From Candida dubliniensis CD36 (taxonomy: Eukaryota; Ascomycota; Pichiomycetes; Serinales; Debaryomycetaceae): a DNA stretch of 64,000 bases. The notes under the pieces are model-generated. The model was not told the origin of the DNA, made no database searches, and saw only the letters and a program-made list of their open reading frames with translations. How positions within the stretch are numbered: position 1 is the first letter of the stretch; the number at the start of each line of letters is the position of its first letter. A program made the translations under genes and the position numbers. Shown in pieces: positions 30,375-42,150 of this stretch. The stretch spans positions 1,517,501-1,581,500 of the forward strand of contig NC_012863.1 in assembly GCF_000026945.1 (NCBI RefSeq). Direction: 5' to 3'.

Positions 30375-31673
30375 CTAATTTACGTCTAATTTAGATGTTC
30401 TTTCAATCAAATCAATAATTTGTTGTTTGTTGGGCCAGAAACCCCAACCTAACTGCAAAGCCTGATGAAGTCTGACACCAAGTTTATCAGCAAACTCCCA
30501 GACCAAACCTGGATTTCTTAAAAATCCTCTACCGATCAAAGCAAAATCAAATGCTCCTTCTTCCAAATACTTGTTGAGTAATTCAGGATCTTTCTCTAAT
30601 CCACCTACTGAACTGACTAATAGCTTGTCGCCAACATGTTGCTTAATTGCACGAGACAAGGGAACATGGATTGGCTCTCTTAACTCTTTACTGATTCCTG
30701 ATCTTGGTGGCTGTCTGTAATCATTACCACCAGATGACACATCTACCAATGCTATGCCCTTTTCAATTAAAATGTCAGCTAATTTTTTTGAGTCTTCAAT
30801 AGTCCAAGCTTCTGGATCAGGACTATTTTCAGCAGCAGAGATTCTCAAAAACACTGGGGCATCCTTTGGAATACTCGACTTAACACTATCAATAACTTCT
30901 TTCAAAAATCTGGTTCTGTTTTCAAAACTGCCACCGTATTCATCCGTTCTCTTGTTTGAAATTGGACTATAAAACTCATTAATCAAATAACCATGAGCAC
31001 CATGGATCTCCACTGCATCAAATCCACTGATCTCAATAGCCCTTTTAGCGGCAGCACCAAAATCCTTAACAATACGCTTGATTTCCTCTTTGGTTAATTC
31101 ATTAGGAACTGGTAAATTACCATTTGGTCTGAATGCCAATGGAGAAGGAGCAACAGCTTTGTCGGCAAACCCATTGACAGATTTGTCAGCAACTTGTTCC
31201 AAATGCAAAAATAATGGCTGACCAGATGCTTTTCTACCACCATGACCTAATTGGATGGCAATCAATTGCTTTTGCGAATGTGCATAATCAACAATTGGTT
31301 TCAATTTCTGTGCTTGCTCGTCCTTCCAAATTCCCAAATCGTGAGGCGATAATCCACCCTCTGGAGAAACAGCAGTGCTTTCAACAATAGTTATTCCTGG
31401 ACCACGAACGACCAACGAACCATAATGGATTAAATGGTAGGGAGTTGCTTCAAAATTATAATCAGCAGAGTATTGACACATTGGCGAGACACCGATTCTA
31501 TTATGCAAAGTAAGCTTACCAATCTTTAAAGGTTGGAAAATCTTGGGAGCAACTTCATCTGGTGATTGAGGGTAAAAAGTACCAGCTGGAACAGGTTGTT
31601 CTGGAGTGTAATAGGAAACCTCAGGAGCACCCTTGATTTCATCTGATGGTTTAACTTCGTATGGAATTGTCAT
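30375..31673 (-). CDS. OYE32: Old yellow enzyme-family NAD(P)H oxidoreductase, YqjM-like
   Basis: This 432-residue FMN enzyme of the old yellow enzyme superfamily reduces activated double bonds with NAD(P)H. It belongs to the YqjM-like class rather than classical yeast OYE. The signature SPMCQYSA holds a Cys at residue 66 that tunes the flavin in that class. IQLGHGGRKAS follows, and EIHGAHGYLINEFYSP has the His-x-x-His pair that binds substrate. NKRTDEYGGSFENRTRFLKE is the family block. The tail ends in GWGFWPNKQQ. The C. albicans counterpart is a Cap1-dependent, oxidant- and benomyl-induced gene (from memory). It is divergent from GPN3. Confidence 0.9.
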   Translation of the reverse strand: MTIPYEVKPSDEIKGAPEVSYYTPEQPVPAGTFYPQSPDEVAPKIFQPLKIGKLTLHNRIGVSPMCQYSADYNFEATPYHLIHYGSLVVRGPGITIVESTAVSPEGGLSPHDLGIWKDEQAQKLKPIVDYAHSQKQLIAIQLGHGGRKASGQPLFLHLEQVADKSVNGFADKAVAPSPLAFRPNGNLPVPNELTKEEIKRIVKDFGAAAKRAIEISGFDAVEIHGAHGYLINEFYSPISNKRTDEYGGSFENRTRFLKEVIDSVKSSIPKDAPVFLRISAAENSPDPEAWTIEDSKKLADILIEKGIALVDVSSGGNDYRQPPRSGISKELREPIHVPLSRAIKQHVGDKLLVSSVGGLEKDPELLNKYLEEGAFDFALIGRGFLRNPGLVWEFADKLGVRLHQALQLGWGFWPNKQQIIDLIERTSKLDVN

Positions 31674-32591
31674 TGTAGCAAGAACGTTATAATAAATCAG
31701 TTCGGTTAATATGGAATGTATTAAACAAGATTAGAAACAAAAAACATTTTGAAAAATTGAGGAAATCTGCTATTTATAAATTGTGGAAGCATATCCGGTG
31801 CTTACAAATAAGGACAAGATTTCGGATAAAAAAAAAAAAAAGCAACACACCCCCCTCATTGGAATTAAAATTGTTCCATTATGGCAAACCCCTGGACGCT
31901 GGCTCTAACTGTAAGGGAATGCAAAAGTTTGTCTCACGTGTGATTTTGTAATTATCTAACAAACCACACAACCATGCAGTCAGATTAGTGGTTCAATAGC
32001 ATGTTAATAACGCGTTTCAAAATTGAGATATCCTGCTTACAAATCGAGTTATAGGTGTGTTAGCGGTATATCTTTCCAAGGTTGCCAAAAAAGGAATTTC
32101 AACCGAAAGAAAAAAGTCTCATTATTTGTCAGCAAATGGGGTTTGCTACGAAGAACCAACTACAACATAGTATGGTTGGCGAACACGCTCGAACAATTCT
32201 TCCTTCATGGCCTATCATAAGTACGGCATTTGAGAAAGTATCATTAGCTATTGCCTGATACTTGTTAATGAAAGGAGGATCAGGCTAAAAATTATAAATG
32301 ATACACCATATTATGACAATTATCCTATTCCTGGGGAACAAACTTTTATAAGCTGTAGATTATTAGAGTACGTATTTCAGTTCTCAATTTACTAAGCTTA
32401 CTGCTAATAATGATAGTTTATGGCAATTACTGTTGTTAAATGCTCCTACTCATCGCATAATATTTGACACCACCATCAAAGAATGTGATAGAACACCACA
32501 AAAAAAAAAGTTGAAAAAAAAAAAAAATGTTTACAATTGATTTTCCCTTTTATTATCTGTTCATCAGACACCAACTGAACTCAATCAAGAC
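31674..32591. other. Divergent promoter region OYE32 / GPN3
   Basis: About 0.92 kb. It holds a TCACGTGTGA E-box at about 31934-31943, a core TTACTAA at 32389-32395 and A-rich tracts before GPN3. No gene is seen. Confidence 0.5.
32389..32395 (+). promoter_or_regulatory. Core Yap1/Cap1 motif between OYE32 and GPN3
   Basis: TTACTAA core, but preceded by T rather than A or C, so the consensus MTTASTAA is imperfect. It is far (716 bases) from the OYE32 start and about 200 bases from GPN3. Confidence 0.25.
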
Positions 32592-33413
32592 ATGTCAAGA
32601 ACTGGAGTATTAGTATTAGGACCTGCAGGTGTAGGTAAATCCACATTTTGTAATTCCATGATTGCGTATATGCAATCTATAGGACGTAGGGCCCATATTG
32701 TCAACTTGGATCCAGCAGCCAACCCAACCGAATACGAATTCACAATCGACGTCAAGGATTTAATATCATTACAAGATGTCATGGAAGAGATGGAATTAGG
32801 ACCAAATGGAGGGTTGGTTTATTGCTTTGAGTTTTTACTAAATAATCTCGACTGGCTAGATGAAGAAATTGGTGATTACAACGACGAGTACTTGATTTTT
32901 GATTGTCCTGGACAAATCGAACTATATACTCATATACCAGTATTGCCAACTATAGTAAGACACTTGCAGACATCATTGAATTTCAACTTATGTGCCACCT
33001 ATCTATTAGAAGCTCCATTTATCATTGATAACTCAAAGTTCTTCTCTGGTGCCTTAAGTGCCATGTCAGCCATGATTTTATTAGAATTACCACACATTAA
33101 TATATTATCCAAAATTGATCTAGTGAAAGATGAATACAGCAGGAAACAGTTGAAGAAATTTTTGAATCCTGATCCTTTATTGCTTGCAAAACAAGAAGAC
33201 TACATAAATCCCAAATTTGCCAAATTGACTCAATCGATTGCTAATTTGGTCGATGATTTTGGAATGGTGCAGTTTTTGCCATTGGATTGTTCAAAGGATA
33301 GCAGAAGTGTAGAGACAATTTTAAGTTATATTGATGATGTAACACAATGGAGCGAGGCTCAAGAACCAAAAGAGCCTCACGATGAAGTCGAGTTACCAGA
33401 TGAGGCATTTTAA
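32592..33413 (+). CDS. GPN3: GPN-loop GTPase 3
   Basis: The 273-residue length equals that of the yeast Gpn3 class. It forms a heterodimer with Npa3/Gpn1 and is needed for assembly and nuclear import of RNA polymerase II. The Walker A motif GPAGVGKST is at residues 10-18. [17 protein letters not shown] follows, with the Gly-Pro-Asn insertion at residues 70-72 that defines the family. [11 protein letters not shown] is the G3 motif and LSKIDLVKD the G4 motif. The acidic C-terminal tail has no known motif. GPN2 was considered, but it is longer. Confidence 0.93.
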   Translation: MSRTGVLVLGPAGVGKSTFCNSMIAYMQSIGRRAHIVNLDPAANPTEYEFTIDVKDLISLQDVMEEMELGPNGGLVYCFEFLLNNLDWLDEEIGDYNDEYLIFDCPGQIELYTHIPVLPTIVRHLQTSLNFNLCATYLLEAPFIIDNSKFFSGALSAMSAMILLELPHINILSKIDLVKDEYSRKQLKKFLNPDPLLLAKQEDYINPKFAKLTQSIANLVDDFGMVQFLPLDCSKDSRSVETILSYIDDVTQWSEAQEPKEPHDEVELPDEAF

Positions 33414-33594
33414 ATAGATTTGTATGTATATTATTGATTATAGAGTTTATACTAAGGGAATTTCATCTCAATGTCTTCTCTGAGAAAATGTAAATTAACT
33501 GGGAAAAAAAAAAAAACCAAGACAAAAAAAAAAAAAAAAAAATTCCAAACATCAAAATATTTCAAACAACAACAATATAAGAAAACGTCTTTAG

Positions 33595-34974
<1,380 letters not shown>

Positions 34975-35119
34975 ATAAAAGAATATAGTTAACTGTAAAA
35001 TATAGATTGTGTGAAATTAGTTTTTATATTGAAAACAAAAAAAAAAAAAAAAAAATTACAAACAAAACGAAAAAAAATAGGAAAAGTACCAATGATTGTT
35101 TGAGAGATACATATACATT

Positions 35120-37042
35120 TTAGCTACCTAAAACACCACATTCATCTAAGAATTCGGTTGCCGATGTAATTTCAGTACTACCATAGATAACCTTTTTACG
35201 AGCTTTATTAGGATCATTAGCCCATTCTTGTAAGTTTTGATATTCCAAATAATTTCCACCACCAACAACAAACACCAATGATTCTTGATAAGATTGTCTT
35301 TTAGGGGGTTTTGAATGACCGCCTCTTGATTTAGGATCGAGATACAAGTATTCGTCAGTCAACTGGACACTCTGCTGAGAAGCATTAACTGGATCCATAA
35401 TTGCCTCAACAATAGTTGTAATCGGAAGCAATTTTTTTTCAGGTATAAAACTTTTAATTCTTGTAGCAATGGAAGTTAATCCTTCAGAGATTTTACCCTC
35501 TGTCAAACCGTAAAGTTTTGATGACAATCCACTCAATAAGGCACTTGAGTTCATCTGTGAAGCTTGGTTAGTGAAATTATTACTTGTTTCGTTCAATGTC
35601 GATAAGTTGGCCAATTTTGAGTGTTCTTTAAATTTCAAAATATAATTAAAACTGGATAAATCAACTTGTGGGTATTTTTCTTTGAAAATAGATTTAACTT
35701 TTTCAATATAATCAGGAGTCAAATCTACCAACAAAGTCAAAATTATGAATGTTCTTAATTTATCCAAAGAACTATCTCTCTCTGAGTCAACAACCAACAA
35801 TTCCAAAAACTCTTTCAAAACTTTCGGATCCGTGGCATTTTGTTCTATTTCAAAATATTTATCCAAGTTTTTCGCTTGCAATTCATTGATCAACGATGAC
35901 AATATGTCCATGTGCATATCCAAAGTGGCCTTTCTTGCTGTCAATTCAGGTAATTTTTCAACTGCTTGTTGGATATTAGCCGTTGCATTTGCGTTGGGGT
36001 CAATATCGTCCAAAGAACTAATACCTGTTTTAGCAGTAACTTCTTTAGCATCATTTTTGTATGCATTTAATTCAGCATCAGCGCTTTCAACTGCATCAGG
36101 GAATGGGAGGTGAGAATATTTGTTCCAAAAGAAATCTTTGGGATCAACATCGTAATTTTTAGTTGAATCCTTTTCTCCATCTTTTGTTGCATGTTTGGTA
36201 ATTTTAATTGTGTTTCTTTGTAATTGAAATACATCACTGACCATACATTGATAGAACCAAGAATGGGAAAACATTGATGCCAAATCAAAATTCCTATCCA
36301 ATAAGATCAAGACAGGACGTTGTTGAATCGAAGCGGTGGCCACTGTGCTTCCTCTAGTATTACTTAAATATTCTCTTAATTTCAAGTCCAATTGTTGTGC
36401 AACAAATTCAGCTGGGCCATTTTGTTGAGCTCGTATAACAGGAATTATATCCATAGAAACAATAGTAGATAATAATCCATTGGCAATGACATCAACCAAC
36501 TTGTGAATTTTCTCTTCATCAGTGTTTGAGCTGTTAAACTGAGTAAAAATTTCGGGTAAATTCAATGAAAACAAGTTTGGCTCGGTGACAATATAATCTA
36601 AATATTGATCGAAAACTTGTTTAATCTTTTGTGATTTACCAGATATGGAAACTTTTTTAGCAAATTCTTCCAACAATTCACGATTTATCAGGGATGTAAA
36701 ATTGATGTAAAAGCTATCGTATCGGTCTTGATTCAAGTCTTCAATTATATATAAAATATTCTCAATTGTTGGTTCGACAAAGTAAATAACTGGGACATCA
36801 GGCAAATTTGCTCTTTTCGAATTGATCAAGGAATGAACAGTTATACCACATTTTAACAAGTCATTGACTCTCAATACCGATGACAAAACCGATCGAGATT
36901 TAGAATCTAATACTAAGACTTTCCAAATTATTTCTTCTGATTTGGATGCCAATGTCAAGTCTGCAGAACCTTCCTTGTTCAAATGAAGCATTTTTTGCAA
37001 AATAGAAATTTGCCTATCTCGTAAAGTTACATCAAGTGACAT
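35120..37042 (-). CDS. SLY1: Sec1/Munc18-family protein Sly1
   Basis: This 640-residue SM protein (yeast Sly1 666) binds Sed5 and templates SNARE assembly in ER-Golgi traffic. Recognisable blocks are IWKVLVLDSKSRSVLSSVLRVNDLL near the N-terminus, VPVIYFVEPTIENI, RPVLILLDRNFDLASMFSHSWFYQ in the middle, and YQESLVFVVGGGNYLEYQNLQEWA with a C-terminal YGSTEITSATEFLDE. All are SM-family positions and the ends fit Sly1 rather than Sec1, Vps33 or Vps45. It converges on RVB1 with only about 145 bases between stops. Confidence 0.95.
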   Translation of the reverse strand: MSLDVTLRDRQISILQKMLHLNKEGSADLTLASKSEEIIWKVLVLDSKSRSVLSSVLRVNDLLKCGITVHSLINSKRANLPDVPVIYFVEPTIENILYIIEDLNQDRYDSFYINFTSLINRELLEEFAKKVSISGKSQKIKQVFDQYLDYIVTEPNLFSLNLPEIFTQFNSSNTDEEKIHKLVDVIANGLLSTIVSMDIIPVIRAQQNGPAEFVAQQLDLKLREYLSNTRGSTVATASIQQRPVLILLDRNFDLASMFSHSWFYQCMVSDVFQLQRNTIKITKHATKDGEKDSTKNYDVDPKDFFWNKYSHLPFPDAVESADAELNAYKNDAKEVTAKTGISSLDDIDPNANATANIQQAVEKLPELTARKATLDMHMDILSSLINELQAKNLDKYFEIEQNATDPKVLKEFLELLVVDSERDSSLDKLRTFIILTLLVDLTPDYIEKVKSIFKEKYPQVDLSSFNYILKFKEHSKLANLSTLNETSNNFTNQASQMNSSALLSGLSSKLYGLTEGKISEGLTSIATRIKSFIPEKKLLPITTIVEAIMDPVNASQQSVQLTDEYLYLDPKSRGGHSKPPKRQSYQESLVFVVGGGNYLEYQNLQEWANDPNKARKKVIYGSTEITSATEFLDECGVLGS

Positions 37043-37835
37043 TATTGATAAGATTAACTATTGAATTGAATTATTAAAGCGTATTTACTGATTTCGTTTT
37101 GCTGTTGCTGTACTTTGTTTGAATGATATATGTAGGCTTCTTTTTTTTTTTTTTTTTTTAAATTGCTTGTTTGTTGTCAACTTTTGGATTAGGGCACATA
37201 CACGTAAACTACTTGTCCAAGTTGACCCACCAAAACAAAAAAAAGAATCGAAGAGAAAGAAATTCTACCTACACACACGACACCAATTGCTAGACAACAA
37301 CAACTGCTATTATTTGACAATATTAACAATTTGAATGAAATAATAATAATAATAATAATAATAATACAAACATTTAATTATTGGTGTTACACATGTAATA
37401 TGACCAACAAACTATATATAACAAATTTGTTTTTTTTTTATACATAAAAAGTTAGTTTTTCATTTTTTAGTTGTGAAGGGAACATTTGGAATCTTGGTTG
37501 TTTTTGCAGCTTGCAAAATCGAACATACATTCCTTTGGTTGTAGAACTCAAATATCCCATACTTTATTTGAATACATCCTGGAAAAATACAAAAGAAGGA
37601 AAAAAAAAAAAAAACATCTATATTGAAATTAATAATTGTACAGTAATTATAGTGATAATGACAAAAGTTGATATGAATATGATAATAATACCAGTAAATA
37701 CAATAGTAACATTAGAAAAGTTGTTGCCAATAATGTTGTTAAAACACTTCACATAATACAAGAAAGGCAATCTTGCCCTTCGGCTCTTTTTATTTGTGGT
37801 TCTTTATTAAACGACATGCTCCTTTATATGGAAGC
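37043..37835. other. Intergenic region CZF1 to SLY1
   Basis: About 0.8 kb, upstream of SLY1 and downstream of CZF1. It includes a T18 run near 37141, a TAA trinucleotide repeat at 37341-37366 and an A15 run near 37600. No gene was recognised. Confidence 0.5.
37341..37366. repeat. TAA trinucleotide microsatellite
   Basis: About nine units of TAA in the SLY1 upstream region. It is likely to be length-polymorphic. Confidence 0.8.
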
Positions 37836-38987
37836 TTACTTGCTTCTGTACTCAACGATACCCCTCAAAACTTTGATTCTACCAAACTCGGCATGCTCAA
37901 TTGTATTTTCGTCATCTTTTTGATCCTTAGGCTTGTTTTTGTGTTCTGTACCGGGCTTGGGCCATGTGCAGTTTAAACGAAGCCTAGTACACTCAGTACA
38001 CCTTGGTCTAGTTTCGCAACAACGCTTTTTCCTTTGACGACATGTTAGGCATCCCATACGTGATCTTTTGGTGATTGCTTTACCAGAATTGACTCCAGTT
38101 GGCGAGCCCGAAGAACTAGATGCCGTTTTTGAAACCAGAGGTAGTTCAGAACTCAGGTCTGACAATTTTCTTGATTTTGGTTTTCTACCAGGTTTCTTCT
38201 TTGTGACCTGTTCTGGTGGCAGTGGCTGCTGTTGTTTAAGTTGTTGCTGATCTGATGGGGCCACAACTGGTTGCTGACTTGAGGAAGGTATAGCATTACC
38301 AACAGCGGGATACAAGGGTTGAGATTGATACCCATCCCATTGTTGTGATTGTCCTCGAAGTGGTTGTTGTTGTTGTTGATGTTGATGTTGTTGTTGTTGT
38401 TCTGCAGGATTCTGTGGATTCGCGTATGGATTGACAAAATCTTGTACAGGATATTGCTGTGTTGATGTAGACATCATGGTGGATTGATCATTTAGTTGCA
38501 GTTTAAGCTGTTGTCCTTGTACTTGTTGTCTTTGTTGCAAATTGTATTGTTGGTTTGGTAGTTGGTTCATTTGCACATATTCTTGGTGCTGGGGGTTGTA
38601 CATATCACCCGCTAGGTAGCCCATTTGTTGAGGAGGATACTGCTGATATAATGGTTGTTGCTGCTGCTGCAGAGAAGGAACCTGCTGTAGTTTATCACCA
38701 CTTCTTTGCTGTGGGACTTGTTGTATCGGATAGCCTGTATTTTGTAGATACCCTCGCTGATTCTGTTGTAGTGGGTATGATGGTCCGCCTATTGTACTAG
38801 GATTTCGAGAGTACTCATTTGACAATTGTGAGCTTCCGTACTGAGGTCCTCCTACTGACCCCGATATTGGTACTGATCTGTTATTAGGAGGCGATACATT
38901 AGTCAGTGGTTGTGCTTGATGAGTGGTTCGAATATTAGATTTCCCATTGTTAGGGTCATTCCAATTGGTATTGGGTAATGAACTCAT
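37836..38987 (-). CDS. CZF1: Zinc-cluster transcription factor Czf1
   Basis: This 383-residue regulator of filamentous growth in embedded matrix and of white-opaque switching works with Wor1, Wor2 and Efg1. The Zn2Cys6 cluster is unusually at the C-terminus, residues 313-340, with the pattern C-x2-C-x6-C-x6-C-x2-C-x6-C (CLTCRQRKKRCC at its start). The N-terminal 260 residues are Gln, Asn, Pro and Ser rich with several poly-Gln runs, like the prion-like domains that drive condensates of the switch regulators. A basic KKKPGRKPKSRK stretch precedes the cluster. Compared with my memory of the C. albicans protein it shows scattered substitutions, which may mean a sister species. It has a very long upstream non-coding region. 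Confidence 0.93.
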   Translation of the reverse strand: MSSLPNTNWNDPNNGKSNIRTTHQAQPLTNVSPPNNRSVPISGSVGGPQYGSSQLSNEYSRNPSTIGGPSYPLQQNQRGYLQNTGYPIQQVPQQRSGDKLQQVPSLQQQQQPLYQQYPPQQMGYLAGDMYNPQHQEYVQMNQLPNQQYNLQQRQQVQGQQLKLQLNDQSTMMSTSTQQYPVQDFVNPYANPQNPAEQQQQHQHQQQQQPLRGQSQQWDGYQSQPLYPAVGNAIPSSSQQPVVAPSDQQQLKQQQPLPPEQVTKKKPGRKPKSRKLSDLSSELPLVSKTASSSSGSPTGVNSGKAITKRSRMGCLTCRQRKKRCCETRPRCTECTRLRLNCTWPKPGTEHKNKPKDQKDDENTIEHAEFGRIKVLRGIVEYRSK

Positions 38988-41453
38988 TGATGATATTTAA
39001 ATATTTGACTTTTATATTTGCAAAGTAGGAATATTAAACACCAAATAGTTTTCGCTTGATTAATTTTTATTAATTTAAAGCAAAAATTTCAATTGTTGCA
39101 AAAAAAAAAAAATTAAAAAACTCCGAGTTTGGTTATTTGTTGTAATATAGTTTGTTGAAAAAAAAAAAATGGGGTGAAAAGATACGAAAAAAAAAAAAAA
39201 AAACGTTATATTTTTTTTCTTGTATATCGAGCAAAATATATTTTTAGAAACGGAAGAATACGACCTGTTGATAATTATTAGATCTTGTAATCAAGAATAA
39301 CACTGTCTGGAAGTTCTGATTAGTTTGTTTCTGTTTCTCTAGCTTTTTTTTTTCTCTTTATTCAAGCAATTAATTAGAAGGACCTAATTGAAACTTTCAA
39401 ATGTGAATAGGTTATGATTGGGCCAGAAAAATAATTTTTTTTTAAAAAAATGTAATCCACTGTTGCGGGCAAATGACTACTTTAAATGTGGAGGAAGAAA
39501 GCAAATATTTAAAAATGAATTAATTCTTGCTCTATGGTTTCTGAAGTTTTTGAGATATTTCGTGCTGTGAATCTAAAAACCTAGTATTTGTCTATTGAAT
39601 GATGTTAGATATGAATAAATAAATGTCCGATTAATATAATTGGTTGAGGTATGATTCATCTATTTGATGGTATGTTCCAGTTCTTGGTAGTAGCTTGAAT
39701 TTGGTGTGGATGGTATGAATTGAACAACTTTCTGATTGTAAAACAACCCCAAATATATAATGCAACAAATATATGTCCTTCGGGTAAAAGATTCTAATTA
39801 CAGCAAATAAATGGGTAGTCCAAATGTGTAGGGGATTTTCTCTGTCCTTTTTTTTTAATTTCTTTCTTTTTTTTTTTTTTTGGTTGGGTCTTTTTTTTCC
39901 TTCGTGATTTTTAGTTCTATAATAGAAACTTGTCTATATGCCTCTTTTTCTAACCAAAAGAAAAAGAACGAATTAGAAGAAAAACTAAAATAGAATCAAC
40001 CTATTCGATGATGAGGATGATGACACAAATGGAATTGGAAATTTTACTTCGACTTAACACGAGTTATATGGAAGAAGTATTTTCAACAAATATTTTTATT
40101 TATGGCAATTGAAATTTTTCTTTAAAGAAAAAAAAGAAAAAAAAAAAATACCTGGAAATGAGATAATTAGTTTTGATCGGGGGAAATGAAATTGTGTGAC
40201 AATGTTCTCCAAATATATAATGATAGGTTAAAGTATATTTTGGCTCTTGAAAGTTGTTGAAAATATATATGTGCTTGGAGAATGACACTGCTTATAATGT
40301 AAACTTAAGTTTCCTTTTTCCTTTGTCTTTTCTTTTATAACTAATTAATTTTAACCTCTCTTACTTTGCTTTCAGGGGTGTTGTATTTGATATTGCGTAC
40401 TTGGTTTTTGGTTGTGCAAAAAAAAAAAAAAAAAAAGAAAAAAAACAATAAAATAGTACGCGAAAATAAGGAGTTTCGAAGGGAATTATTGAACTAGTCT
40501 TGTACTTAAAGGATTTGTCAAACTATACTCAATGCAGCAAAAACGTGAGGAATGGAAACTGAGTTGATAGTTGAAATTTCAATTTCTTTGATTGTCAAGT
40601 TGGGTACTGGAAACAAAAAAAAAAAAATGAAAATAATGTATTTTAAGTTAAAGTGAAACCAAAAAAAAAAAAGAATGTATGTGAAAATCTAACTTAAATA
40701 AAATTGTAAAGTATTTGTAGGGGTTGTCTGGGTAAAACAAAAACTCTCCAAAAATATTTATCAGGGTGGGATGAATACACGTATACTTTGTTTTCCAATT
40801 ATCAAGAATATTTGGTTGTAATCAATTGGTTGTCAGGAAAGATTGTCCGATTCAATTTCAAATCTATCTCAAATTTCCCTTAATTCAATTGAAGATAGTA
40901 TAGCCCGTTTTTATGTGATAAATGGGTTGTAAATGTATAATGATTTTTGTAGGGGTAGGGGTGGGGGGTAAACAATAATGCGGTAAAGTTACTGATTGGT
41001 GTTTTTCCTTCAAATGGAAGATTGAATTGGATATTAATTGAATATTTTTAGAATAACCAAATTAAGAACTTTGAGGATAAATGTTAAAAACAAAAAAAAA
41101 AATGAAAATATGATTGAAAAATTAGTTGTTATTTATATTTGCCAAAAACCAGAAAGAAAAAAAAAAAAAAAAAAAAAGATTGCAAGTGTCTTTCTTACTT
41201 TTGATTTGCGTTGTAGTTCCCAGGCGTAATTTGTTTTGACTTTAAAACAAGAAGCCAAAAACAAAAAAAAAAAAAAAAGGAAGCATGGAATATCAGAGAA
41301 TTAGTATCTAACAGTATTTAAAGTGAAGGGAAAACACTAAATTGAAAATATATAACAATAATAATTCAAGAAGAGATGCATTGGTTATGAGAATCTCAAG
41401 TATTATTTTATCATATATGCATAACAACAATATGTACTATTACTAAATTGTTT

Positions 41454-41474
41454 ATTCATTCATTCATTCATTCA
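41454..41474. repeat. ATTC tetranucleotide microsatellite
   Basis: Five ATTC units in the CZF1 upstream region, about 2.5 kb from the ATG. Confidence 0.75.
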
Positions 41475-42140
41475 TATGTAAATGTGTAACAGAATTAGAA
41501 ACTAAAAGTGAAATGCAATTGGCGTCCCCCAAAAAAACGAAAAAGGAGCAGAAGTATTGGAAAAAAAAAATCACGCAAGACATACGCAATATAATGATAT
41601 ACGGTATGTAGAAATTTAATCAAAAATACATCAATTAACAAAACGGCAAAAATTAAGGCGAGTGGAAGTACGAAAAAAGTCAAGTCTTTGGTACCATAAT
41701 ATTTTTGTCCACTAAAAAAACAAAAGAAGAGTATTGTTCTGGACAAGTGCTACCTAAGCAATTGATGCAGTACGGGTTATTTAATAATTTATGACACAAG
41801 ACTTTTTTTTAGTATTGAATGCATTTGACCCCGACATTATTCTTGATAATCCCAAATTTTTAATACTTCTCTTTGGTTCGGATAAATAGTGTTGAAGTGA
41901 GTTATATCCTATTGTTATTGGCTCGGCCATAAACATGAACAACTAAAAAGCTCTTTTGATTCATTTACACATTTGCATGAAACAATAGAAAAGAAAACCT
42001 TTAGCAAAAAGAACAACACGAAACAAAGTTATAATAGTTTAAATCAACTGGTTTGTAGTATTTTTTTTTTTTTTTTTGTTGTTTTTCAATCATGGTTCAA
42101 CATTTATTGATCTGCAACATTAGCAATCAAAAGTTAAGAT

Positions 42141-42150
42141 TTTAAAGTTT
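42141..42150 (+). promoter_or_regulatory. Wor1-like motif in the CZF1 upstream region
   Basis: TTTAAAGTTT fits the Wor1 consensus WTTAARSTTT as I remember it. It is about 3.15 kb upstream of the CZF1 ATG. Only one exact match was noticed, and chance occurrence in AT-rich DNA is possible. Confidence 0.3.
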